In this document: positions 6,942 through 14,217 of the stretch, one piece after another | Numbering within the stretch: position 1 is the first letter of the stretch | Layout: each line of letters opens with the position of its first letter | Assembly: GCA_016183945.1 (NCBI GenBank) | Contig: JACPDP010000033.1 | Location: 1-20,365, forward strand | Direction: 5' to 3' | Length of the DNA stretch: 20,365 bases | DNA from: Magnetospirillum sp. | Lineage (GTDB): Bacteria; Pseudomonadota; Alphaproteobacteria; Rhodospirillales; Magnetospirillaceae | The notes under the pieces: generated by a model | Told to the model about the DNA's origin: nothing | The model's input: the letters and a program-made list of their open reading frames with translations, nothing else | Databases searched by the model: none | Made by a program: the position numbers and the translations under genes

Positions 6942-7499
6942 TCACCCGTCCTTCTTCACCGTTACCACCTTGGGCGCCCAGTGGGTGACGCTGACCGGCT
7001 TGCCGCCCTGCGAGCGCAGCACGCGGGGCCGCAGCACCGACTCCACCCCTGGGGCGCCTTTCCTGGCGGCGGCTTCCGAGGAATAGAACTTCAGCATCTC
7101 GGCGAATCCGATTTCCTCGCCGAGGCCGGTGGCCATGGCCAAGGCGACGGGGGCGTGCTCGACGATCTTCTTGGTGAGCTGGTCGGCGGTGTACTGGCCG
7201 AAGCGGCGCCAGATGCTGTCGAGGAAATGCGCCACCGGGTCGGGGATCTTGTTGGGCTCGATCATGTGCGGCCGGCCGTAGGCGAAGGTGTGGAACACGG
7301 TGGGTTCCACCGGGCCGAAGGCGTCGGTGACGAAGGTGGCCGGCATCAGCTTGCGGCCGTGATAGGCCACGGCGTAGTAGGCCTGCGCCAGATAGAGGAG
7401 GCGGTGCAGCTTCTGGGGCTGCAAATACTCCCGATCGTTGAGCGCCTGATCGTTGAACCAGAACACCACGTCCAGGCAGGACTTCACCGCAATAGCCAT
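6942..7499 (-). CDS. Panacea / SocA-like (DUF4065) domain protein
   Basis: The 185-residue protein has the DUF4065 pattern in its first 120 residues: LQPQKLHRLLYLAQAYYAVAYHGRKLMP (27-53), then TDAFGPVEPTVFHTFAYGRP (58-77). This domain occurs in SocA, the proteolytic-adaptor antitoxin of the Caulobacter SocAB system, in 'Panacea' antitoxins, and in phage- and plasmid-linked proteins (GepA). The remaining 65 residues (KGAPGVESVLRPRVLRSQGG …) are basic and unusual. Panacea antitoxins are normally encoded beside a toxin. No partner is evident here: the neighbours are a MaoC gene (converging) and a molybdenum hydroxylase operon (divergent). The best call is a solitary DUF4065 protein of unknown role; antitoxin function is not supported by context. 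Confidence 0.75.
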   Translation of the reverse strand: MAIAVKSCLDVVFWFNDQALNDREYLQPQKLHRLLYLAQAYYAVAYHGRKLMPATFVTDAFGPVEPTVFHTFAYGRPHMIEPNKIPDPVAHFLDSIWRRFGQYTADQLTKKIVEHAPVALAMATGLGEEIGFAEMLKFYSSEAAARKGAPGVESVLRPRVLRSQGGKPVSVTHWAPKVVTVKKDG

Positions 7500-7593
7500 C
7501 GTTCTCTCGCGTCAAGGTCGGTGTGCCGGCGCATGATGGCGGCCCGCCGCGGCAGATGATAGCGCCCCTCGGGATAGGATGCCATCTCCGGAG

Positions 7594-7626
7594 GAGAGCC
7601 GCTTGACCGCAAGGGGAAGCGGCCTC
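7594..7626 (+). promoter_or_regulatory. leader hairpin upstream of the Mo-hydroxylase genes
   Basis: GAGAGCCGCTT (7594-7604) pairs with AAGCGGCCTC (7617-7626) as ten base pairs with one bulged A, enclosing a 12-base loop. It ends 35 bases before the start of the 2Fe-2S subunit gene and has no following T-run, so it is not an ordinary terminator. It could be a structured leader or a protein site; it does not look large enough for a molybdenum-cofactor riboswitch. Confidence 0.35.
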
Positions 7627-7661
7627 ACCTTATGGATGTGGGGCAAGGCTAAGGTGCCGTC

Positions 7662-8119
<458 letters not shown>

Positions 8120-8120
<1 letters not shown>

Positions 8121-8902
8121 TGTATCCCTTCGCCTTTCGCCGCCCCGCCACCCTCGCCGACGCCCTCGACGCCTTCGCGGCCGCCGGGGAGCCGAAATAC
8201 CTGGCCGGCGGCCAGACCCTGCTGGCGGCGCTCAAGTTGCGCCTGGCCCGCCCCGACCTGCTGATCGACATCGCCCGCCTGCCGGAGCTCCAGGGCATTG
8301 GCCGCGAGGACGGCCGTCTGGTGGTGGGGGCGGCGGCCATCCATGCCGAGCTGGCCGCGACCACGGATATTCCGGCGCTGGCGGCTCTGGCCGGCAGTAT
8401 CGGCGACGTGCAGGTTCGCAACATGGGAACGCTGGGCGGCGCCTTGGCCAACAACGACCCGGCCGGCGACCATCAGGCCGCCGTGCTCGGCCTGGGCGCC
8501 GAGATTCGCACCGACCGCCGCCGCATCGCCGCCGACGCGTTCTTCACCGGCATGTTCGAGACCGCGCTTGAGCCGGGGGAACTGATCGTCTCGGTGGCCT
8601 ATCCGCTGCCGGTCCGTGCCGGCTATGCCAAAGTGCGCGATCCGGCGTCGGGCTATCCGGTGGTGGGGGTGTTCGTGGCGGACACCGGCGCGGGCGTGCG
8701 GGTGGCGGTGACCGGGGCCGGCGCCTGCGTCTTCCGCCTGCCCGAATTCGAGCGAGCCCTGGCGGGGAATTTTTCGGCCGCCGCCCTTCATGGCCTGTCG
8801 GTGCCGCCCGACCACCTCAACCGCGACCTGCACGCCACCGCGGAGTACCGCGCCCATCTGGTGGGCGTGCTGGCGGCACGGGCGGTGGCCACGACGATTT
8901 AG
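8120..8902 (+). CDS. molybdenum hydroxylase medium subunit, FAD-binding (CoxM-type)
   Basis: The 260-residue protein has the FAD-binding motifs of the CoxM/CutM family: YLAGGQTLLAALKLR (28-41) and the TIGG-type motif RNMGTLGGALANNDPAGD (100-117). The C-terminal CO-dehydrogenase flavoprotein domain starts near residue 165. It accepts electrons from the 2Fe-2S subunit and passes them to an external acceptor. Length is at the short end of normal but no domain is missing. The large Mo-binding subunit normally found in the same operon is absent: after the stop come 88 non-coding bases and an opposing gene. Either the large subunit is elsewhere or this pair has a special role. Confidence 0.93.
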
Positions 8903-8953
8903 CGTGGCATTGGTAACGAAAGTGGGAACTCGAATCGCTGGGTATTGATGGTA

Positions 8954-8969
8954 GGGCGACGGATCGCCC
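8954..8969. terminator. short hairpin between converging genes
   Basis: GGGCGA-CGGA-TCGCCC forms a perfect 6-bp stem with a 4-base loop in the 88-base gap between the FAD subunit stop and the nucleotidyltransferase stop. There is no T-run on either side, so terminator function is only plausible. Confidence 0.3.
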
Positions 8970-8990
8970 CAGAGTCGCGGAAATCCCGGG

Positions 8991-9284
8991 TCACAGCGGC
9001 CTCACCTCGGAGAGGATGCGCTGGCCGATCCGTCGCTTGAGCGTCTTCTTGTTGGCGAGATCGACCCTGAGCCCCAGCGCTTCGGACAGTTCAAGCTGAA
9101 GGCCGACGTAATCGATCAGGGTGACCCCGTCGCCGAGGTCCACCAGCACGTCGAGATCGCTGTCGTCGCGCTGCTCGCCCCGCACATAGGAGCCGAACAC
9201 CCCCATCTCGCGGATAGGGTAGCGGCGCCGGAGATCGGGCTGCATGGCCCGAAGCTGACTCATGATATCGTCGAGGGTGCGCAT
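8991..9284 (-). CDS. minimal nucleotidyltransferase (MNT/MntA-type), lone
   Basis: The 97-residue protein is a single nucleotidyltransferase domain of the DNA polymerase beta superfamily. It has the GS motif at 31-32 and the metal-binding pair in DSDLDVLVDL (Asp43 and Asp45), with a third candidate acidic residue in RVDLA (Asp75). Proteins of this size usually act as the antitoxin of a HEPN/MNT pair, in which MntA-type enzymes add AMP to the HEPN toxin. No HEPN gene fits: downstream is an 88-base gap before a converging gene, and upstream is a 200-base gap without a convincing gene. The catalytic residues look intact, so it may act on a partner elsewhere or be the survivor of a broken pair. 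Confidence 0.85.
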   Translation of the reverse strand: MRTLDDIMSQLRAMQPDLRRRYPIREMGVFGSYVRGEQRDDSDLDVLVDLGDGVTLIDYVGLQLELSEALGLRVDLANKKTLKRRIGQRILSEVRPL

Positions 9285-9486
9285 GGCGGCCTATCGCTCC
9301 TGTCCGCTGAACTATAGACCGGGTACGATTGCGGTGCCAGCGGACGGACGCGTCTACGCCGCTGAGAAGGATAGGGAATTCATCCGCGCCAGTCTTAATG
9401 TCGGATTCTCCCAGGCTTCCATCGACCGGGCAAACTACGACAAGGAAATGCGGCCTCACCCTGAGGAGCGCCAAAGGTGATTCCCG
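9285..9486. other. gene-poor gap upstream of the nucleotidyltransferase
   Basis: This stretch is less GC-rich than its surroundings (for example around 9311-9335 and 9375-9410). A plus-strand frame is open from about 9262 to 9480, but it overlaps the nucleotidyltransferase start, has no ribosome binding site and ends inside a palindromic repeat, so I do not call it a gene. AGGAG just above 9284 may serve the leftward gene. It may be the scar of a lost partner gene or of a repeat insertion. Confidence 0.4.
9452..9480. repeat. fragment of a palindromic intergenic repeat
   Basis: CCTCA-CCC-TGAGG at 9454-9466 followed by AGCGCCAAAGG resembles the 'CCTCATCCTGAGGAGCGCC…' palindromic repeat common between genes in many alphaproteobacteria, read as 'RPHPEER' when translated. 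Only the first half is present. It lies just past the stop of the RND gene and may help mRNA 3' end formation. Recognition is from memory of the motif. Confidence 0.45.
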
Positions 9487-12400
9487 CTACTCCGCCGGAA
9501 CCTCCCCCTTCACCCGGCCCATCACCATCTCGCGCAGGCGCTCGAAGCGCAGGTAAAGCACCGGGGTGATGTAGAGGGTGAGCAACTGACTCACCACCAA
9601 TCCGCCCACCACCGACAGGCCCAGCGGCTGACGCAGTTCGGCCGAGGCGCCGGCGCCGAGCGCGATGGGCAGGGTGCCCATGATGGCGGCCATGGTGGTC
9701 ATCATGATGGGGCGGAAGCGCAGCAGGCAGGCCTGGTGGATGGCGTCCCGCGCGGCCATGCCGCGGTTGCGCTGCGCGTCCAGCGCGAAGTCGATCATCA
9801 TGATGGCATTCTTCTTGACGATGCCGATCAGCATCAGGATGCCGATGATGGCGATCACCGTCAGCTCCTGGCGGAACAGCATCAGGGTCAGCAGCGCCCC
9901 CACCGCCGCCGAGGGCAGCCCCGACAGGATGGTCACCGGGTGCACCAGGCTTTCGTACAGCACCCCCAGCACCACGTAGATCACCAGCACCGCGGCGATC
10001 AGCAGAAAGCCCTGGTTGGCCAGCGACTGCTTGAACACCTGCGCCGTGCCGGAATAGCTCGACGCGATGCCGGCCGGGAAGCCGACCTCGCGCTCCAGCA
10101 GTTTGACGCGCTCGATGGCCTCGCCCAGGGCATGGCCGGGGGCGACGTTGAAGGCGATGGTCACCGAGGGAATCTGACTCTGATGGTTGACGGTCAGCGG
10201 CCCCACCGTGCGCACCACCTTGGCGATGGACTCCAGCGGCACCAACTGGCCGGTGGTGGAGCGCACGTAAAGCTTGGACAGCGAGCCCGCGTCGGTCTGG
10301 AACTCGGGCGCCAGTTCGATGATCACCTGATAGTCGTTGCTGGCGGTGTAGATGGTGGAAATCTGCCGCGTGCCATAGGCCGAATACAGCGTCGAGCGCA
10401 CGTCGTCGAGCTTGACGCCCACCGCGGCGGCCTTGTCGCGATCCACGTCCACCACCGCCTGCGGGCTCTTGATCTGCAGGTCGGAGGTGATGTCCTGGAA
10501 CAGCTCGCCGTCCTGGTTCATCCGCGCCACCATGCGCTCGGACAGGGCATAAAGCTCGCCCTGGTCGATGCCCTCCAGGGTGTACTGGTACTGGCTTTTC
10601 GCCGAGCGGCCGCCCACCACCAGGTTCTGCACCGGCTGCAGGTAGACGGTGATGCCCGGCTGGCCGGCCAGCTTCCTGCGCAGTTGCTGGATGACCTCGC
10701 CCACCGGCGGCCGCTGATCGCGCGGCACCATGTTGATGAACATGCGCCCGGTGTTGACCGCGTTGGACAGCCCCGACACGCCGACCGCCGAGGTCACCGT
10801 GGCGATGTTGGGGTCATCCTGGATGATGGCGGCGACCCGCTTCTGGTGCTCGGCCATGGCGCTGAACGAGGTGTCCTGCGCCGCCTCGGTCAGGGCGAAG
10901 ATCTGGCCGGTATCCTCGATGGGAAAGAAGCCCTTGGGCACCGCGTTGAACAGCCAGACGGTGGCGACGATGCTGCCCAGCGTCACCGCCAGCATGGTGC
11001 CGCCGTGGTCGAGCACCCATTCCAGGGTGACGCGGTAGAGCCCCAGGGTCTTTTGGAAGCCGCCATCCAGTGCCCGCATCACCGCGCCGCCCTCGTCATG
11101 GCGCTCCGGCCGCAGGAAGCGGGCGCACATGGCCGGCGTCAGGGTCAGCGACAGGACGGCCGAGACCGCGATGGCCATGGTCACCACCACGGCGAACTCG
11201 TGGAACACCCGGCCGATGACGCCGCCCATGAACAGGATGGGGATGAACACCGCCACCAGCGACAGGGTGATGGACAGGATGGTGAAGCCGATCTCGCGCG
11301 CTCCCTTGATGGCGGCGGCGAAGGGGTCCATGCCCTCGTCGACGTGGCGCTGGATGTTCTCCAGCATGACGATGGCGTCGTCCACCACCAGGCCCACCGA
11401 CATGGTCAGGCCCAGCAGCGACACGTTGTCGAGGCTGAAGCCCAGCACCGCCATGCCGCCCATGGTGGCGATCAGCGACACCGGCATGGTGATGGCGGGG
11501 ATGACGGTGGCGGTCACCCGGCGCAGGCAGACGAAGATCACCGCCACCACCAGCACCACGGTCAGGATGAAGGTCTCCTGCACGTCCTTGATGGCGGCGC
11601 GGATGGAGCGCGAGCGGTCGTTCATCACGTCGATCTTGACCGTCGGCGGCAGGGCGGCGGTCACCTGGGGCAACAGATTGCGCACCGCGTCCACCACCTC
11701 GACGGCGTTGGCGTCGGGCTGGCGCTGCACCGCCATGACGATGGCGCGGTTGCCGTTGTACCAACTGGCGGTGCGCTCGTTCTCGACGCTGTCCTTGACG
11801 TTGGCGATGTCCTTCAGCCGCACCGGCGCCCCCTCGCGCCATGCCACAGTCAGCTCGCCGAAGGCACCAGCGTTGGGAAGCTGCGGGTTGGATTGCAGGG
11901 TGAGCTGCTGTTTCGGCCCATTGAGAATGCCCAGCGGCGAGTTGGAGTTGGCCGCGGTCAGTGCCGCCTGGACCTCGTTCAGTCCGATGCGCTTGACCGC
12001 CAGCTGATCGGGGTTGAGCTGGATGCGCACGGCGAACTTCTGGGCGCCGTAGGTCAGCACCTGGGCGACGCCGGTCAGCCGCGAGATGCGGGGGGTGAGA
12101 AAACTCTCGGCGTATTCGTTCAAGGCCGACAGCGGCATGGTGGACGAGGATAGCGCCAGCAGCACCACCGGCTGGTCGGCGGGGTTGACCTTGCGGAACG
12201 AGGGCGGCGTGGTCATTTCGGCCGGCAGCCGGCGCGCGGCGCGAGCCAGGGCGGCCTGCACGTCCTGGGCGGCGGCGTCGATGTTGCGGTTGAGGTCGAA
12301 GGTCAGGGTGATCGAGGTGGTGCCCTGGCCCGAGGACGAAGTGATGGTCTCGACCCCCGAGATGGTGCTGAACTCACGCTCCAGCGGTGATGCCACCGCC

Positions 12401-12582
12401 GCCGCCATGGCCTCGGGGCTGGAGCCCGGCAGCACGGCCGAGACGCTGATGGTGGGGAAGTCGGCGTTGGGCAGCGCCGCCACCGGCAACTGGCGGTAGC
12501 CCGCCAGCCCCATCAGGATCAGCGCGATGGTCAGCAGCCCGGTGGCCACCGGGCGGCGGATGAAGAGTTCAGAAACGTTCAT
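9487..12582 (-). CDS. RND multidrug efflux transporter, HAE1 family (MdtB/MdtC-like)
   Basis: The 1031-residue protein is a full-length RND pump: a first membrane helix (residues 10-30), a large periplasmic porter domain, helices 2-6 from about residue 335, a second periplasmic domain and a second helix bundle near the C-terminus. The proton-relay aspartates are Asp401/Asp402 in SVGLVVDDAIVMLENIQRH, followed by the family's PILFMGGVIGR segment. The opening NVSELFIRRPVATGLLTIAL and the overall pattern fit the MdtB/MdtC branch better than AcrB. It works as a trimer with the adaptor encoded just upstream and a TolC-like channel that is not in this window. MdtABC systems have two RND genes; only one is here, so it may be a simple adaptor-plus-pump pair. 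A hairpin lies in the 57-base gap to the adaptor. Confidence 0.93.
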   Translation of the reverse strand: MNVSELFIRRPVATGLLTIALILMGLAGYRQLPVAALPNADFPTISVSAVLPGSSPEAMAAAVASPLEREFSTISGVETITSSSGQGTTSITLTFDLNRNIDAAAQDVQAALARAARRLPAEMTTPPSFRKVNPADQPVVLLALSSSTMPLSALNEYAESFLTPRISRLTGVAQVLTYGAQKFAVRIQLNPDQLAVKRIGLNEVQAALTAANSNSPLGILNGPKQQLTLQSNPQLPNAGAFGELTVAWREGAPVRLKDIANVKDSVENERTASWYNGNRAIVMAVQRQPDANAVEVVDAVRNLLPQVTAALPPTVKIDVMNDRSRSIRAAIKDVQETFILTVVLVVAVIFVCLRRVTATVIPAITMPVSLIATMGGMAVLGFSLDNVSLLGLTMSVGLVVDDAIVMLENIQRHVDEGMDPFAAAIKGAREIGFTILSITLSLVAVFIPILFMGGVIGRVFHEFAVVVTMAIAVSAVLSLTLTPAMCARFLRPERHDEGGAVMRALDGGFQKTLGLYRVTLEWVLDHGGTMLAVTLGSIVATVWLFNAVPKGFFPIEDTGQIFALTEAAQDTSFSAMAEHQKRVAAIIQDDPNIATVTSAVGVSGLSNAVNTGRMFINMVPRDQRPPVGEVIQQLRRKLAGQPGITVYLQPVQNLVVGGRSAKSQYQYTLEGIDQGELYALSERMVARMNQDGELFQDITSDLQIKSPQAVVDVDRDKAAAVGVKLDDVRSTLYSAYGTRQISTIYTASNDYQVIIELAPEFQTDAGSLSKLYVRSTTGQLVPLESIAKVVRTVGPLTVNHQSQIPSVTIAFNVAPGHALGEAIERVKLLEREVGFPAGIASSYSGTAQVFKQSLANQGFLLIAAVLVIYVVLGVLYESLVHPVTILSGLPSAAVGALLTLMLFRQELTVIAIIGILMLIGIVKKNAIMMIDFALDAQRNRGMAARDAIHQACLLRFRPIMMTTMAAIMGTLPIALGAGASAELRQPLGLSVVGGLVVSQLLTLYITPVLYLRFERLREMVMGRVKGEVPAE

Positions 12583-12596
12583 CGGGACACCGGAGA

Positions 12597-12619
12597 CCCT
12601 CTCCCCTGGCGGGAGAGGG
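12597..12619. other. perfect hairpin between adaptor and RND genes
   Basis: CCCTCTCCC and GGGAGAGGG form a perfect 9-bp stem around a 5-base loop, in the gap between the adaptor stop and the RND start. There is no T-run after it on the minus strand. Such CTCTCCC…GGGAGAG elements occur widely between genes in GC-rich proteobacteria. It probably tunes the ratio or stability of the two parts of the message. Confidence 0.6.
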
Positions 12620-12639
12620 AGAAGGAGGATGGATGCCGC

Positions 12640-13800
12640 TCATGGCCCCTTGCCCCCGCCCTCGGCCACCTTGGTACCCTGTCCCAGGCGCATCTGGCCG
12701 TCGGTGACCACCTTCTCGCCGGCAGCGAGGCCCTTGGCGATGACCGCCTCGCCGGCCAGGGTGCGGTCGACGGTGACGGGGCGGATCTCCGCCGTGCTGT
12801 CGGCTGTGACGACGAAGACGAAGGTGCCCTGCTGGCCGGCCTGGATGGCCTCGACGGGGATGGTCAGGGCCTCGGCTTCGGTGCCCAGCGTCAGCGCCAT
12901 GTTGACGAACTGGCCCGGCCACAGCTTCAGTTCGGCATTGTCGAACGCCGCCTTCAGCCCGATGGTGCCGGTGGTGGCGTCGATGGCCGAATCCATGAAG
13001 GTGACGCGGCCGGCCTCATTCAGCCCGGGGTCGGTGGCGCTGTTCACCGTGGCGGCCAGCGGCGCCGTTCCCTGGCCGGCGCGGATGCGCGACAGGTGGC
13101 GTTCCGGGACCGAGAAGGCGACGTTGATGGGCTTGACCTGGGTGATGGTGACCATGGCCTGGGCATCGGCCGGTTTGGCCAGGTTGCCCTGCTTGGCATT
13201 GACCACGCCGGTGCGCCCGGTGATGGGGGCGCGGATCTGCGAGTATTCCAGGGTCAACCGCGAGGTCTCGATGGCGGCGTTGTCGGCCTTGATGGCGGCC
13301 TCCAGCACGGCCACGTCGGCGGTGGTCTGCTCCACCTTCTGCACCGGCACGTTGCCGCTCTTCAGCAGCTCGGTGTAGCGGCGCAGGTCGGCGCGGGCGC
13401 GATCGAGCTGGGCCTTGTCGCGGGCCAACTGCGCCTCGACCTGGCGGCGCACCGCCTCGGCCGGGCGCAGGTCGAGGGTGAACAGGAGGTCGCCCTGGGC
13501 GACGTCCTGGCCCTCGGTGAAGTGCACCTTCATCACCTCGCCCTCGACGCGGGTGCGTACCGAGACCACCGATTGGGCCTGCACGGTCCCCACCGCGGTG
13601 ATGACCACCGGCATGGGCTTGGCCAGCACCGGCCTGACGACCACCGGCTGCGGCCTCGCCTCCGGTTTGGCCGCCCCCTTGTTGCCCGAGGGCGCCAAGC
13701 CCCACCAGGCGGCGAGGCCGACCACCACCAGCACCACCACGGCCAGCAGCCCCCGGTTCAGGCGCGGAGGCTGGGTACGGGTCAGGCGGTCAAGGCTCAT
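12640..13800 (-). CDS. RND periplasmic adaptor (membrane fusion protein, MdtA-like)
   Basis: The 386-residue protein has an N-terminal membrane anchor (about 18-40, GLLAVVVLVVVGLAAWWGL) without a lipobox cysteine. A split lipoyl/biotinyl-type domain follows (GTVQAQSVVSVRTRVEGEV, with its other half near YSQIRAPITGRTG). The coiled-coil hairpin (about 105-165, rich in Ala, Glu, Arg and Gln) lies between the halves, then the beta-barrel and membrane-proximal domains (IPVEAIQAGQQGTFVFVV). This is the order of AcrA/MdtA adaptors, which join the inner-membrane RND pump to the outer-membrane channel. It lies upstream of the pump in the same direction. A promoter-like pair and a direct repeat precede it at 13873-13926. 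Confidence 0.93.
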   Translation of the reverse strand: MSLDRLTRTQPPRLNRGLLAVVVLVVVGLAAWWGLAPSGNKGAAKPEARPQPVVVRPVLAKPMPVVITAVGTVQAQSVVSVRTRVEGEVMKVHFTEGQDVAQGDLLFTLDLRPAEAVRRQVEAQLARDKAQLDRARADLRRYTELLKSGNVPVQKVEQTTADVAVLEAAIKADNAAIETSRLTLEYSQIRAPITGRTGVVNAKQGNLAKPADAQAMVTITQVKPINVAFSVPERHLSRIRAGQGTAPLAATVNSATDPGLNEAGRVTFMDSAIDATTGTIGLKAAFDNAELKLWPGQFVNMALTLGTEAEALTIPVEAIQAGQQGTFVFVVTADSTAEIRPVTVDRTLAGEAVIAKGLAAGEKVVTDGQMRLGQGTKVAEGGGKGP

Positions 13801-13872
13801 CGGTCCCCCGGTCGGGTTGGCGTGCTGCGCATATGGGACCGCCGTTGCGGCACGTCACGCATAGTCTGACGG

Positions 13873-13901
13873 ATATTCCGGATGCCCTCGACGCAAGTCA
13901 A
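13873..13901 (-). promoter_or_regulatory. putative promoter of the RND operon
   Basis: On the minus strand a -35 box TTGACT (13901-13896) is followed after 17 bases by a weak -10 GAATAT (13878-13873). Transcription would begin near 13866, leaving a leader of about 65 bases before the adaptor start at 13800. A weak -10 is typical of an activated promoter. Confidence 0.4.
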
Positions 13902-13911
13902 CCGGCAGCGG

Positions 13912-13926
13912 GTAACGGAGTGTAAC
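13912..13926 (-). promoter_or_regulatory. direct repeat GTTAC-N5-GTTAC, possible response-regulator box
   Basis: Two GTTAC copies (GTAAC on the plus strand at 13912-13916 and 13922-13926) lie one helical turn apart, about ten bases upstream of the putative -35. OmpR/PhoB-family regulators bind such repeats (CpxR binds GTAAA-N5-GTAAA), and mdtABC in enterics is controlled by BaeR and CpxR. No regulator gene of this kind is in the window. Confidence 0.4.
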
Positions 13927-13936
13927 CGCGGCTGTT

Positions 13937-13949
13937 GGGGAGCTTCCCC
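13937..13949. promoter_or_regulatory. 13-bp palindrome upstream of the RND operon
   Basis: GGGGA-GCT-TCCCC has perfect 5-base arms. It sits between the decayed SRPBCC gene and the direct repeat. It could be a further control site or the end of the older transcript; nothing decides between them. Confidence 0.25.
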
Positions 13950-13970
13950 TACCGAATTCCGTCGCCGCGA

Positions 13971-14170
13971 TCAGCCGGCAGCGAGTAGCTCTCCCAGCCG
14001 GTCCAAACTTTCGCTCCAGCCCTGCTCCATGCCCATCTTGACCATTCGGTCGCGGATCTCGGGCGAACCGAACAGCGTGCGGATGGTCAGCTTGGTTCTG
14101 CCGCCCTCGTCCTCAAACGTCACGGTGGAGAGCGCTTCCAGCCCTCCGGTCCAGCCGCCGCCATAACGCC
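13971..14170 (-). pseudogene. C-terminal remnant of an SRPBCC / AHSA1-type protein
   Basis: On the minus strand the frame ending in TGA at 13973-13971 encodes about 65 residues. They match the C-terminal end of the SRPBCC (Bet v1-like) Activator-of-Hsp90-ATPase family: ALSTVTFEDEGGRTKLTIR, then SPEIRDRMVKMGMEQGWSES and LDRLGELLAAG. Whole family members are about 140-160 residues, so roughly the first 90 are gone. Upstream of RRYGGGW the frame becomes basic and Cys-containing and runs into the stop of the HlyD gene, with no proper start or ribosome binding site. The downstream half is intact with no internal stops, so the loss may be recent. The break lies against the end of the type I secretion genes, which suggests that a rearrangement there removed the front of the gene. 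Confidence 0.75.
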
Positions 14171-14180
14171 GGGGGCGGCG
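14156..14180. terminator. GC-rich hairpin after the secretion operon
   Basis: CGCCGCC (14156-14162) pairs with GGCGGCG (14174-14180) around an 11-base loop, about 38 bases past the HlyD stop on the minus strand. There is no T-run. It may end or protect the secretion operon message. Confidence 0.3.
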
Positions 14181-14217
14181 ACGGGAGCACCATTGCCGCG
14201 CCTTGCCGCAGGCCGCC

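Noticed and set aside
7632..7652. Six-codon upstream open frame (MDVGQG) before the 2Fe-2S subunit gene
   Set aside because: Too short to support, with no ribosome binding site or regulatory codon pattern; likely chance.
9262..9480. Plus-strand 72-codon frame in the gap before the RND stop
   Set aside because: It overlaps the nucleotidyltransferase start, lacks a ribosome binding site and ends in the RPHPEER-type artefact of a palindromic repeat.
9736..12153. Plus-strand 805-codon open frame opposite the RND gene
   Set aside because: It is a His/Gln/Asp/Gly-rich antisense shadow of the GC-rich RND gene with no domain.
13882..14166. Plus-strand 94-codon frame
   Set aside because: The opposite strand encodes a recognisable SRPBCC C-terminus, so this frame is its shadow.
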